Below are positions 13,223 to 23,067 of a DNA stretch of 64,000 bases, one piece after another. Position 1 is the first letter of the stretch. Each line of letters begins with the position of its first letter. The notes beneath the pieces were generated by a model, which had not been told where the DNA came from, made no database searches, and was given only the letters and a program-made list of their open reading frames with translations. Source of the stretch: Actinomycetota bacterium (lineage in GTDB: Bacteria; Actinomycetota; Thermoleophilia; BMS3ABIN01); the NCBI GenBank assembly GCA_023382335.1, contig JAMCPM010000014.1, positions 1-64,000 on the forward strand, read 5' to 3'. Position numbers and translations under genes: made by a program.

Positions 13223-13301
13223 CGAGAGAGCGGATCGGGGCCGCGATGACAGGCCGGAAGCCTGGCAGCCGGCAGCAACGGCCGATTTATGATAATCTGT
13301 T

Positions 13302-13328
13302 GGGCGCTCTGAAAGAGCGCCCATTTTT
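13302..13328 (+). terminator. Intrinsic terminator after gyrA
   Basis: GGGCGCTC-TGAAA-GAGCGCCC is a perfect 8-bp stem, followed by A and five T (13324-13328). It separates gyrBA from the fatty-acid operon. Confidence 0.9.
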
Positions 13329-13382
13329 GTGGCCAGGCGGATCGGCAGATTGCGATCGGCCCCCGCAACAAGCCCGGATATC

Positions 13383-13823
13383 ATGACCGCACTTTCCCGC
13401 GAACAGATCAAGGAAATACTCCCGCATCGCGACCCGTTCCTGTTTTTGGACGAGGTTATTGAACTCGTGCCTGGAATACGGGCGGTCGCCCTCAAGCAGG
13501 TCCGGCCGGAGGAACCCCATTTCCAGGGGCACTTTCCCGGCCAGCCCATCATGCCGGGAGTGCTGATAGTCGAGGCGCTGGCTCAGGCCGGAGCGGTGGC
13601 GGCGCTCTCGCTTCCGGAGAACAAAGGCAAGCTGGTGCTCTTCGCCGGCATCGATGGCGTTCGCTTCAAGCGCCAGGTGGTCCCGGGCGACACATTGAGG
13701 CTGGAGGTCGAGATGACCAGGATGCGGGGCGTTATCGGCAAGGCCGAGGCGAAGGCGACGGTCGGCGGCGAGCTGGCCTGCAGAGCCGAGCTCACATTCG
13801 CGGTCGCGGAGCGGGAAAAATGA
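13383..13823 (+). CDS. fabZ: 3-hydroxyacyl-ACP dehydratase FabZ
   Basis: Hot-dog-fold dehydratase that removes water from 3-hydroxyacyl-ACP in each elongation round. The 146-residue product has the family's usual length and the catalytic His50 in [10 protein letters not shown] and Glu64 in VEALAQAG, matching His54 and Glu68 of the E. coli enzyme. I chose ATG 13383 because [19 protein letters not shown] aligns with FabZ N-termini. An upstream GTG at 13329 begins directly at the terminator T-run and is unlikely. The gene opens the fab/acc operon; fabH follows after 55 bp. Confidence 0.93.
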   Translation: MTALSREQIKEILPHRDPFLFLDEVIELVPGIRAVALKQVRPEEPHFQGHFPGQPIMPGVLIVEALAQAGAVAALSLPENKGKLVLFAGIDGVRFKRQVVPGDTLRLEVEMTRMRGVIGKAEAKATVGGELACRAELTFAVAEREK

Positions 13824-13878
13824 ATCGGTCGGCCGCGCTTTTCTCGCGTTCGGCCGGGCAGTCAGGGAGCCCCGCCGC

Positions 13879-14961
13879 GTGAAACCAATACCAGTAAAAA
13901 TTTCGTCGGTTGGCACACATGTGCCCGACCGCATCGTCTCCAATGACGATCTTTCCCTGACGCTTGACACCTCTGATGAGTGGATATCCACCCGCAGCGG
14001 CATCCGGGAGCGGCGCATCGCCGCCGATGACGTTGCCGCGTCAGACCTGGGAGCGGTGGCGGCGTCGCGGGCCCTCGAGGCTGCCGGCGTCAAACCGTCA
14101 GAGCTGGACCTGATCATCGCTGCCAGCCTCTCCCCGGACATGCTTTTTCCGGCGACGGCCTCGTTTATCTCGGGAAAGATAGGCGCCGACGGCACGCCAG
14201 CCTTCGATCTTTCTGCCGCATGCACCGGTTTTGTCTATGCCCTGGCCACCGGCAGCTCCTTCATTGCCTCTGGGCAGGCGGAAAAGGTCCTTATCGTAGG
14301 TGCCGAGGTCGTCTCCAAGATGATAGACTGGACCGACCGCAGCACCGCCGTACTGTTTGGAGACGGTGCTGGCGCCATGCTGCTGGAGCCCGCAGACACC
14401 GACCGGGAAGGAATTCTCGGGTTCGATCTGGGAAATGACCCCGACGGCGCCGGGCTGCTGACGCTGGCGGCAGGTGGGTCGCGGCTGCCGGCTTCCCGCG
14501 AGACGGTTGAGTCGGGCGCGCATTTCATCAGTATGAATGGCCGCGAGGTATACAAATTCGCGTCCAGGATCATAGTGTCAACGTCCCGGAAACTGCTGGA
14601 AAAAACGGGCCACGGAGTAGATGAGGTCGACCTGTTCGTTCCACATCAGGCCAACATCCGGATCATTGACTCAGCTGCCAGCAAACTGGGCATACCGCCG
14701 GAGCGCGTTTTTTCCAACCTCGAGCGCTACGGAAACACGTCGTGCGCCTCGATTCCGATCAGCATCGATGAAGCGGTCTCAACAGGCCGCCTCGGCGCCG
14801 GAGCCAAGGCCAAAGAAGGAGCCAGGGCCAATCGAGCGGCCTCCGGCGCTGGAGAAAAAGTGTCCGAAAGCAAACTGGTGCTGATGGTCGGTTTCGGCGG
14901 CGGCCTTTCCTGGGGCTCATGCCTGGCCCGCATTGGCGACATCAAACGAATTCAGGAGTAA
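13879..14961 (+). CDS. fabH: 3-ketoacyl-ACP synthase III FabH with linker insertion
   Basis: Condenses acetyl-CoA (or a branched starter) with malonyl-ACP to start fatty-acid synthesis. The 360-residue product has the full catalytic triad: Cys115 in SAACTGFVY, His256 in VPHQANIRI and Asn286 in RYGNTSCASI. The start is GTG 13879 with CAGGGAG upstream. An Ala/Gly/Lys-rich stretch at about residues 306-330 lies between SIDEAVSTGRL and LVLMVGFGGG, where E. coli FabH has only a few residues. It would form a surface loop of unknown role. The gene is followed by fabK after 3 bp, so the two are tightly coupled. Confidence 0.93.
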   Translation: MKPIPVKISSVGTHVPDRIVSNDDLSLTLDTSDEWISTRSGIRERRIAADDVAASDLGAVAASRALEAAGVKPSELDLIIAASLSPDMLFPATASFISGKIGADGTPAFDLSAACTGFVYALATGSSFIASGQAEKVLIVGAEVVSKMIDWTDRSTAVLFGDGAGAMLLEPADTDREGILGFDLGNDPDGAGLLTLAAGGSRLPASRETVESGAHFISMNGREVYKFASRIIVSTSRKLLEKTGHGVDEVDLFVPHQANIRIIDSAASKLGIPPERVFSNLERYGNTSCASIPISIDEAVSTGRLGAGAKAKEGARANRAASGAGEKVSESKLVLMVGFGGGLSWGSCLARIGDIKRIQE

Positions 14962-14964
14962 TTA

Positions 14965-15927
14965 ATGGTCAACCGTGTATCTGATCTGCTCGACATAGAC
15001 CACCCGATCATACAGGGTGGTATGACCTGGGTGAGTGACGCCTCCCTGGCCTCAGCCGTATCCAATGGCGGCGGCCTGGGCATCATCGGCGCCGGCGCCA
15101 TGCCCGCCGAGATGCTCAAAGAAGAGATCCGCAAGACGCGCGAGCTCACCGACAGGCCATTTGGCGTCAACATGATCATGATCACCCATGAGTTTCCCAA
15201 ACAACTGGAAATCGTCCTGGCTGAAAAGCCGCCGGTTGTAACACTGGGGGCTGTTCAGAATACCGCCGTGATCCCGGCGCTGAAAGAGCAAGGCATCAAG
15301 GTGCTCCCGGTAGTCGCGGCTGTGGCCATCGCTCGGCGGGCGGAACAGCATGGAGCCGACGCGATCATAGCGGAGGGCTGTGAGGCCGGCGGCCATATCG
15401 GTGAGACCACGACCATGGTGCTTACGCCTCTGGTCGCGAAGTCGGTGGATGTTCCGGTGATAGCGGCGGGCGGCATCGTTGATGGCGCCGCTCTGGTTGC
15501 CGCCTTCGCCCTTGGAGCAGAGGGCGTGCAGATGGGAACCCGCTTTGTCTGTGCGAGCGAATGCACGGTTCATGATGCAGTTAAACAGAGGTACATGAAG
15601 TCCGGCGACCGCGCCACAGTCGTGACCGCCCGCGCTGTGGGCTATCCGGTGCGCTCGATCAAGAACAAGCTGGCCGGCCTCTACGCCGAGAAGGAAAAAG
15701 ATTTTCTGCAGGGAAAATGCACGGCGGAAGACATTGAGAACATGGGACTGGGCAAGCTGCGCGAGGCCATGAGGGAGGGCAACGTCAGGGACGGCTCGAT
15801 GATGGCCGGCCAGTGCGTCGCTCTCGTGGACAAGGTCCAGCCGGCCGCGGACATAATCGCCGAGATCATCAGCGAAGCTGAAGCCGTCGCCGCCCAGCTG
15901 CCATCGAAGCTGGCGCTGAGGCGGTAA
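14965..15927 (+). CDS. fabK: Enoyl-ACP reductase II FabK
   Basis: FMN-dependent TIM-barrel reductase that completes each elongation cycle by reducing enoyl-ACP; it replaces FabI and is insensitive to triclosan. The 320-residue product shows the nitronate monooxygenase/FabK pattern: HPIIQGGMTWVSDA near the N-terminus, EGCEAGGHIG and VIAAGGIVDG for FMN binding, and GAEGVQMGTRFVC. AGGAG lies 6 bases before ATG 14965. Its position between fabH and fabD supports FabK rather than nitronate monooxygenase. FabK is best known from Firmicutes; typical mycobacterial-type Actinobacteria use InhA/FabI instead. Confidence 0.9.
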   Translation: MVNRVSDLLDIDHPIIQGGMTWVSDASLASAVSNGGGLGIIGAGAMPAEMLKEEIRKTRELTDRPFGVNMIMITHEFPKQLEIVLAEKPPVVTLGAVQNTAVIPALKEQGIKVLPVVAAVAIARRAEQHGADAIIAEGCEAGGHIGETTTMVLTPLVAKSVDVPVIAAGGIVDGAALVAAFALGAEGVQMGTRFVCASECTVHDAVKQRYMKSGDRATVVTARAVGYPVRSIKNKLAGLYAEKEKDFLQGKCTAEDIENMGLGKLREAMREGNVRDGSMMAGQCVALVDKVQPAADIIAEIISEAEAVAAQLPSKLALRR

Positions 15928-15936
15928 GGACAGATA

Positions 15937-16866
15937 TTGGGAAAGCTTGTTTTCGTTTTTCCAGGTCAGGGGTCACAGGCGGTCGGCATGGGGCGCGAGC
16001 TCACGTCCGAACACGCCGCCGCCGCCGCCGTATACGATCAGGCCTCGGAAGCGCTGGGCTGGGATATCGCCGGGCTGAGCTTCGAAGGACCGGAAGCAAA
16101 GCTTTCCAGCACCGAGTACGCGCAGGTCGCCTTGTTTGTGAACAGCATGGCCGTTAAAGCGGTTCTCGATCAGCAAGGCATCGCCGCCGATGCGGTCACG
16201 GGCCACAGCCTGGGAGAGTACAGCGCTCTGGCGGCCGCGGGCTCCGTGGAATTTACGGAAGGCCTGCAGCTTGTCGCAGCGCGGGGCAACGCACTGCGAG
16301 AGGCGGCGGACCGGCAGCCGGGCGCCATGACGGCGATACTCGGACTCGACGACAACCGCGTCGAGGAGATCTGTTTCGAGTCGGGCGAGGTCTGGCCGGT
16401 AAATTACAATAGTCCTGGTCAACTGGTGATCAGCGGGCGGCAGGATGCGATAGAGCTGGCGGAAATGGGCGCCCAGGCGGCGGGAGCAAAGAAAGTCGTG
16501 CGGCTGCCTGTAAGCGGCGCCTTTCACAGCCCCCTGATGCAGCCCGCGGCGGATTCGATGAAAGCCATGCTGGCCGAAGCTGCGTTCAGGGAGCCGGCGC
16601 CGCCGTTTTTTTCCTCGATAAGCTGTCAGTATGAAGGCGCTGTGAGTTTGCCGGACCTGCTGGAGAGGCAGATCGTCTCGCCGGTCAGATGGGTGGAATC
16701 GGTAACGAGGCTGATCGAAGATGGCGCCGACCGCTTCCTCGAGGTCGGGAGCGGAAAAGTCCTGAGCGGACTCATACGCAGGATAGACAGGACGGTGACC
16801 GCTGTTAACGCATCAGATCCCGCCAGTCTGGAGAAGGCGTTCGCGGCGATCGGGCAACCAGGCTAG
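15937..16866 (+). CDS. fabD: Malonyl-CoA:ACP transacylase FabD
   Basis: Transfers malonyl groups from CoA to acyl carrier protein. The 309-residue product has the nucleophile Ser91 in GHSLGEYSAL, the oxyanion segment FPGQGSQ near the N-terminus and the active-site His197 in VSGAFHSPLM. The start is TTG 15937, with AAGGA about 8 bases upstream and only 9 bp after fabK. The gene order fabK-fabD-fabG-fabF is also seen in Firmicutes such as streptococci. Confidence 0.94.
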   Translation: MGKLVFVFPGQGSQAVGMGRELTSEHAAAAAVYDQASEALGWDIAGLSFEGPEAKLSSTEYAQVALFVNSMAVKAVLDQQGIAADAVTGHSLGEYSALAAAGSVEFTEGLQLVAARGNALREAADRQPGAMTAILGLDDNRVEEICFESGEVWPVNYNSPGQLVISGRQDAIELAEMGAQAAGAKKVVRLPVSGAFHSPLMQPAADSMKAMLAEAAFREPAPPFFSSISCQYEGAVSLPDLLERQIVSPVRWVESVTRLIEDGADRFLEVGSGKVLSGLIRRIDRTVTAVNASDPASLEKAFAAIGQPG

Positions 16867-16891
16867 AGTTTACCCGGGGCAGACTTTGGAA

Positions 16892-17659
16892 ATGCAAATG
16901 GAAACGGAAAACACATATAGCCTCCAGGGCCAGGTTGCCCTGGTGACCGGAGCCGCGCGAGGCATCGGCCGGGCAACGGCCGCGGCGCTGGCGAGGGCCG
17001 GAGCGCAGGTCGCTATCAACTTTCAAAGCAGCGGCGCGGCGGCAGAAGAGCTTGCCGGCGAACTCGCTGCCGGCGGATCGAAAACGGCCCTGGTCAAGGC
17101 CGACGTCAGCGACTCCACCCAGGTGCAATCGATGATGGAAACGGTTGAAGGCGAGCTGGGCCCGGTCAGCATACTGGTCAACAACGCCGGCATAACCAGG
17201 GATGGCCTGGTCATGCGGATGAGCGAAGAAGATTTTGACGCCGTGATCGCCACCAGCCTGCGGGGAGCGTTCCTGTGCAGCAAGGCGGTTTCACGCGGCA
17301 TGATGAAAGCCCGGTCGGGGTCGATCGTCAATGTTTCAAGCGTCATCGGGCTGCGGGGCAATGCCGGGCAGGCCAACTATGCCGCCGCCAAGGCGGGCCT
17401 GATCGGCCTGACCAAATCGCTGGCCCGCGAACTGGGGCCCAGAGGGGTCAGGGTCAACGCGGTGGCTCCCGGTTACGTGGTCACTGACATGACCGCCGAG
17501 CTGCCAGAAAACATGAGGGAACAGGTTATGAAAAACACCCCGCTGGGAAGGCTGGCGAGCCCCGAGGAGATCGCTTCCGCGATCGCCTTCCTGGTTTCGC
17601 CCGCCGCAGCATATATAACCGGAGCCGTGTTGCCGGTCGATGGGGGTCTGGGCATATGA
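16892..17659 (+). CDS. fabG: 3-ketoacyl-ACP reductase FabG
   Basis: NADPH-dependent short-chain dehydrogenase that reduces 3-ketoacyl-ACP. The product (about 255 residues) has the cofactor motif TGAARGIGRA, the NNAGITRDGL segment and the catalytic Ser-Tyr-Lys in NVSSVIG and YAAAKAG. The start is uncertain: TTG 16886, ATG 16892 and ATG 16898 are all in frame, and only TTGGAA serves as a weak ribosome-binding site. The stop codon overlaps a mini reading frame that leads into fabF. Confidence 0.93.
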   Translation: MQMETENTYSLQGQVALVTGAARGIGRATAAALARAGAQVAINFQSSGAAAEELAGELAAGGSKTALVKADVSDSTQVQSMMETVEGELGPVSILVNNAGITRDGLVMRMSEEDFDAVIATSLRGAFLCSKAVSRGMMKARSGSIVNVSSVIGLRGNAGQANYAAAKAGLIGLTKSLARELGPRGVRVNAVAPGYVVTDMTAELPENMREQVMKNTPLGRLASPEEIASAIAFLVSPAAAYITGAVLPVDGGLGI

Positions 17660-17697
17660 ACACACGCCGCTTCGCTCGCAGAGGTTTTCTCCTATGA
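17656..17697 (+). CDS. Possible 13-residue bridging ORF between fabG and fabF
   Basis: ATG 17656-17658 overlaps the fabG stop as ATGA, and the frame ends in a TGA (17695-17697) that overlaps the fabF start as ATGA. The peptide reads MNTRRFARRGFLL. Both overlaps have the usual form of translational coupling, so the ORF could hand ribosomes from fabG to fabF. It may also be chance. Confidence 0.25.
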   Translation: MNTRRFARRGFLL

Positions 17698-18929
17698 GCG
17701 CCCGCCGTGTAGCTATCACCGGCATTGGCGTCGTCTCGCCCGTAGGCATCGGCAAGGAAGAATACTGGCAGTCGCTTACTGCCGGCAGGTCGGGCGTGGA
17801 TGTCATCACCCATTTTGACGCCACCGATTTCCGCGTGCGTATCGCCGCCGAGGTAAAAGGCTTCGATCCCCTGGCCTACATCGACAAGAAGAGCGTGCGC
17901 CGCATGGACCGCTTTGCTCAGTTCGCAGTCGCGGCGGCCAAAATGGCCGTCGAAGACTCGGGCCTGGACATCGCTTCGGACCCCGAGCGCATCGGCGCCG
18001 TTGTCGCCAGCGGCATCGGCGGTCTGGGTACTTTTGAAAAGGAGCACGAAGTCCTGCTCACCAAGGGGCCGGATCGAATCAGCCCGCTGTTCATTCCCAT
18101 GGAGATCGCCAATATGGGAGCGGCACAGGTCTCGATCATGCTGGGAACCAAGGGGCCGCTGAGCACTACCAGCACTGCATGTTCCGCGGCCGGCAACGCC
18201 ATCGGCGATGCGTTTGAGATCATCAAGCGCGGAGCCGCCGACGCCATGCTGGCGGGCGGCAGCGAGGCCACGATCACGCCGGTGGGAATCGCCGCCTTTG
18301 CCTCAGCCCGGACGCTTTCGGTTAGAAACGACGACCCGCAGAGGGCCAGCCGGCCGTTTGACCGCGACCGCGACGGCTTTGTCATGGGCGAAGGCTCGGC
18401 CATCATCATCCTTGAAGAAATGGAACGGGCCCAGGCGCGCGGCGCTCGCATCTATGCCGAGATCTGCGGCTATGGCATGAGCTCGGACGCCTATCACATC
18501 ACCGCCCCCGAGGGTTCGGGCGCCAACCAGGCCCGCGCAGTCACAGCCGCGCTCGACGAGGCCGGGATCCAGCCCTCAGAAGTGGATTACATCAATGCCC
18601 ACGGGACTTCGACTCCCCTCGGGGACGAGATCGAGACCCGCGTCATCAAGATAGCCCTGGGAGAGCACGCCCGATCGGTGGCGATAAGCTCCACCAAATC
18701 CATGATCGGTCATTGCCTGGGCGCATCCGGCGCCCTGGAAGCTGCCGCTACCATTCTGACGATGGACCGCGGCGTCATTCCTCCGACCATCAATCTGGAC
18801 AATCCCTGCCCTGAATGCGACCTTGACTACGTACCCGGACAGGCGCGCGAAAAGCAGGTAAACGTGGCCGCCTCCAATTCCTTCGGGTTTGGTGGCCACA
18901 ACGTCACGCTCGTTTTCCGGGCTTTGTAA
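17694..18929 (+). CDS. fabF: 3-ketoacyl-ACP synthase II FabF
   Basis: Elongating condensing enzyme of type II fatty-acid synthesis. The 411-residue product carries the catalytic Cys163 in STACSAAGNAIG and the two histidines in NAHGTSTPLGD and SMIGHCLGASG; the C-terminal NSFGFGGHNVTLVF is typical. ATG 17694 follows AGAGG. In many bacteria acpP sits between fabG and fabF; here only 34 bp separate them and no carrier protein gene is present. Confidence 0.95.
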   Translation: MSARRVAITGIGVVSPVGIGKEEYWQSLTAGRSGVDVITHFDATDFRVRIAAEVKGFDPLAYIDKKSVRRMDRFAQFAVAAAKMAVEDSGLDIASDPERIGAVVASGIGGLGTFEKEHEVLLTKGPDRISPLFIPMEIANMGAAQVSIMLGTKGPLSTTSTACSAAGNAIGDAFEIIKRGAADAMLAGGSEATITPVGIAAFASARTLSVRNDDPQRASRPFDRDRDGFVMGEGSAIIILEEMERAQARGARIYAEICGYGMSSDAYHITAPEGSGANQARAVTAALDEAGIQPSEVDYINAHGTSTPLGDEIETRVIKIALGEHARSVAISSTKSMIGHCLGASGALEAAATILTMDRGVIPPTINLDNPCPECDLDYVPGQAREKQVNVAASNSFGFGGHNVTLVFRAL

Positions 18930-19773
18930 GCGGAGGCTGATTTGGCCCAGAGAGTTTCGGTAGATATCAGCCGCCGCGGCGGCAACGACAACGGCGCCCA
19001 GAGCTGCCCCGGCTGCAAAGAGCTGTTGAGTCAGGCCGAGCTCGGCTCCAACTCGATGGTCTGCCCCCACTGCGGCCATCACTTCCGCATGAATGCCAGG
19101 CAGCGCATCGATCTGCTGGCCGACCCCGGCAGCTGGGCCGAGATCGCCGCCAACCTGCGCTCCGCCGATCCGCTTGAATTCTTCGACTTGCGCCCTTATT
19201 CCGACCGGCTTGAAGAGGCCGAGTATGACACCGGGCTCTCCGAGGCGATGCTGGCCGGGCGCGCCAAGATGAACAAGATGGATGTCGTCCTGGCTGTGAT
19301 GGACTTCGCTTTCATCGGCGGCAGCATGGGCAGCGTCGTCGGCGAGCGTTTCTGGCGCGCGGCCGAGGAGGCCATCGAACAACGGTTTCCCCTGGTGGTA
19401 GTCTGCTCCTCCGGAGGCGCCCGCATGCAGGAAGGCATCCTGTCGCTGCTGCAGATGGCCAAGACCACCTGCGCCGTGGAGCTGATGGGGGAAGTGCCCG
19501 TTCCCTTTATCTCCGTGCTGACGCATCCAACCACGGGAGGCGTCATGGCGAGCTTCGCCACATTGGCCGATGTGATCATCGCCGAGCCGCGGGCCTTCCT
19601 CAGCTTTTCAGGTCCGCGCATCATCGAGCAGACCATCAAGGAGAAGCTTCCCGAAGACTTTGGCATGGCTGAGACCAATGTCAAAAACGGACAGGTGGAT
19701 ATGATCGTGCCCCGGCTCGAGCTCAAGGACAAGCTGGTTCAGATCCTGGGAATGCTGGAAGGGGGTGTCGCCT

Positions 19774-20763
<990 letters not shown>

Positions 20764-20777
20764 CCGCGGTCCCGCGT

Positions 20778-21251
20778 TCAGGCGACTTCCTCGTCGCTTT
20801 TGAAGGAATTGTAAGAAAAGAACCCGGCGATCTCGCCTGCGACCAGCACATCTCCGAACTGATTCAGTTCCATGACCGTATCGGTGATGGCCTTTTCATC
20901 CTCGATGCTGCGGTGGATGGCATGAAACAGAACCGTCTCCTCGAGTGCGGCGCGAAAGGCCAGCGCTGTCGTAACGATATCCGGCAGGCAGAAGCCGACT
21001 GCGGTTCTGCGAAACGAGGCATCGCGGGCGATATCCCTCGCGCTATGCAGCGCTTCAGTCTTCAGGTAATCTTCGGCTTCCAGGAAATCGACGGCGCAGC
21101 TGAGCAGCTTGTTGGCGACACCGCTGCCCATCGGCGTCCTGAGCATATGCTCGAAATCCTCGGCGATGTGGCCATGCAGATTCTCGAGCCAGCGCCTGAT
21201 GACCTCATCGTGGTTCTCTCTTAGATGATTTGCGCATTCGGGTGAAATCAT
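20778..21251 (-). CDS. RsbR-N-terminal-like sensor domain protein
   Basis: The 157-residue, all-helical-looking, acidic product resembles the N-terminal (non-haem globin-like) domain of RsbR-type stress sensors. The family pattern is a leading helix ending in RRWLENL, a middle RDIARDASFRRTAVGF, and LPDIVTTALAFRAALEETV. The STAS domain of full RsbR is missing, so it would be a stand-alone sensor or binding domain. No Rsb partner is encoded nearby. It is a single gene, convergent with accA across a 14-bp gap. The family assignment rests on pattern only. Confidence 0.55.
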   Translation of the reverse strand: MISPECANHLRENHDEVIRRWLENLHGHIAEDFEHMLRTPMGSGVANKLLSCAVDFLEAEDYLKTEALHSARDIARDASFRRTAVGFCLPDIVTTALAFRAALEETVLFHAIHRSIEDEKAITDTVMELNQFGDVLVAGEIAGFFSYNSFKSDEEVA

Positions 21252-21333
21252 GGGGGGACCTCGCGATTTTATTGTGAACCTTTATTCTTTATCGGAGTCG
21301 GGGAAGAAAAACTGTTCCCGCAATGCCGGCTAT

Positions 21334-21353
21334 TTGCCGGCCGGCGCCGGCAA
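21334..21353. repeat. Perfect inverted repeat after larB
   Basis: TTGCCGGC-CGGC-GCCGGCAA, an 8-bp stem, lies 14 bp past the larB stop. No T-run follows, so terminator activity is doubtful. Confidence 0.35.
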
Positions 21354-21367
21354 GAACCCAGGAGCCT

Positions 21368-22141
21368 CTATTTACCGGCAGCGGCGCGGTTGGCGATGAG
21401 GGCGCCCGTGGCGCCGGCGCCGATGCCATTGTCGATATTGACGACCACAAGGCCCGGGCAACAGCTTTGCAGCATGGAAAGCAGAGCGGTCACCCCGCCC
21501 CCGCCAAGACCGTAGCCTGTCGAAGTCGGCAGTCCGATCACCGGCATCGCCACCAGCCCGGCAATCACGGAAGGCAGGGCGCCCTCCATGCCGGCGGCGA
21601 CGATAACAGCGGCGACCTGCGCTTCGATCATCCTTGTCAGAGGTTCCATCAGACGGTGAACGCCGGCAACGCCGACATCATAGGCTGTGATGACTTCGCA
21701 GCCCATCTCCTCAGCAATGACCCGGGCCTGTTCGGCCACCGGCACATCGGAGGTCCCGGCAGTCAGGATCCCCAGCTTGCCGCCGGTAGAATGGGGTTCG
21801 CGCCCCGGCTCCCTGACGACGGCTATGCTGGCTTCGTGATTGGCCACGGCCAGTCGGGATGCAAAAGAAGATTCGAGCGCGGCCCATCTTTCGTCATCGA
21901 GGCCGCTGACGATCGCCCGCCCGGTATGATCGATCATGGTCTGGCAGATCTCGACCAGCTGCTTCGGCGTCTTTCCCGGAGCGAAGACGACCTCGGGAAC
22001 GCCTTTGCGCGCATGCCTGCCGGTATCGATCTGGGCGAAGCCGTCCAGGGCGGCGATGCCGGCGATGGACAGCATCGACTGGGCTTCCTCGACGGTCAGG
22101 TTCCCCGCTGCCAGCTGTTCGAGAATCTCGTGCAGACTCAT
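21368..22141 (-). CDS. larB: LarB, pyridinium-3,5-biscarboxylate mononucleotide synthase
   Basis: First enzyme of nickel-pincer nucleotide synthesis: it carboxylates and hydrolyses nicotinate adenine dinucleotide. The 257-residue product has the LarB N-terminal segment (LHEILEQLAAGNLTVEEA) and a PurE-like C-terminal half with TAGTSDVPVAEQA, DVGVAGVHR, AAGMEGALPSV and GLPTSTGYG. These segments separate it from PurE itself. The known pathway continues with LarE and LarC, neither of which is in the window. An unlinked larB still suggests a nickel-pincer-dependent racemase or epimerase in the genome, consistent with nickel use by the hydrogenase at 49-52 kb. Confidence 0.9.
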   Translation of the reverse strand: MSLHEILEQLAAGNLTVEEAQSMLSIAGIAALDGFAQIDTGRHARKGVPEVVFAPGKTPKQLVEICQTMIDHTGRAIVSGLDDERWAALESSFASRLAVANHEASIAVVREPGREPHSTGGKLGILTAGTSDVPVAEQARVIAEEMGCEVITAYDVGVAGVHRLMEPLTRMIEAQVAAVIVAAGMEGALPSVIAGLVAMPVIGLPTSTGYGLGGGGVTALLSMLQSCCPGLVVVNIDNGIGAGATGALIANRAAAGK

Positions 22142-22202
22142 TCCGCAAAACCGGATTTCACGATGGCTTCTGCCATCTTACTATGCCCTGTCTCTCGACA
22201 AC

Positions 22203-23048
22203 TTACGGTGCCTCGAGACCAAACAGCGCCGCGGCGTTTCCTCCAAGGAAGGCGCGGCGCTCCTCGTCGCCAAGGCCGGCCTGGTCAAGTTCGCGCATGT
22301 AACGCTCCGGCGATATCAGCGGGAAGTCGCTGGCGAAAAGCACCCGGTCCGGACCGACGATCTCAATCGAGATGCGATAGATCTCGGGGCTGTAAAGGAA
22401 GGGGCTGGCGGAGCTGTCATACCAGACATTGCCGAGCGCTTCTTTTACGTCCGGCATAAGCTCATAGAACGAGAGGCCGCCGCCCCAATGCGCATAGATC
22501 AACTTCAGATCCCGATGACAGGCGGCGAAGTTGAATCCTTTGCGGGGGCTGGTGCCGCCCTTGCCGGGATAAGTGCGGCCGACCGGCTCGCTCAGATGGA
22601 CAAGCATCGGCAGATCGTTTTCAGCCGCCAGAGCCGCCAGCGGTCCGATCGCCGTGTCGTCGGCGAGGTCGAAGCCCTGGCCGTCCGGTTTGAGCTCACC
22701 GATCCCGCGCAAACCAAGATCGAGGCAGCGTTCGAGCTCCACCACCGCCTTCGGATGGGCCGGCGGAACGTTAGCAAAACCGATCAGCCGCCCGGGAAAG
22801 CGCGAGACGGCGTCGGCGATGTAGGAGTTGGATTCGACGTAGAGGTCGAAGCTGTCCCAGGCAAACCCGCATATCACGGAGCAATCGACCCCGCAACGGT
22901 CCATCTCCGCAACCAGTTCGCTGGCGCTGGCCATGCGTGCACTGGCAGAACCATAAAGATGGGAGAACCATGCTTCACGCTTGGCGTGTTCTTCCCGCCG
23001 TGCGATCACATCCGGCGAGAATATATGAGTGTGGCAATCGACGATCAC
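22203..23048 (-). CDS. TIM-barrel amidohydrolase (amidohydrolase 2 family)
   Basis: Metal-dependent hydrolase or decarboxylase of the ACMSD/amidohydrolase-2 group. The 281-residue product begins MIVDCHTHIF with the HxH metal motif, continues with AHWGGGL (histidine after strand 5 or 6) and ends with LFASDFPLISPERY, whose Asp is the last metal ligand. I chose GTG 23048 because family proteins begin directly before VDCHTH; longer frames run into the aldolase gene. A GGGAG lies too far upstream to be convincing, so translation may be coupled to the aldolase gene, which ends 19 bp earlier. The substrate cannot be told from sequence. Confidence 0.8.
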   Translation of the reverse strand: MIVDCHTHIFSPDVIARREEHAKREAWFSHLYGSASARMASASELVAEMDRCGVDCSVICGFAWDSFDLYVESNSYIADAVSRFPGRLIGFANVPPAHPKAVVELERCLDLGLRGIGELKPDGQGFDLADDTAIGPLAALAAENDLPMLVHLSEPVGRTYPGKGGTSPRKGFNFAACHRDLKLIYAHWGGGLSFYELMPDVKEALGNVWYDSSASPFLYSPEIYRISIEIVGPDRVLFASDFPLISPERYMRELDQAGLGDEERRAFLGGNAAALFGLEAP

Positions 23049-23067
23049 GGCGTATGCACCGCGGCCG

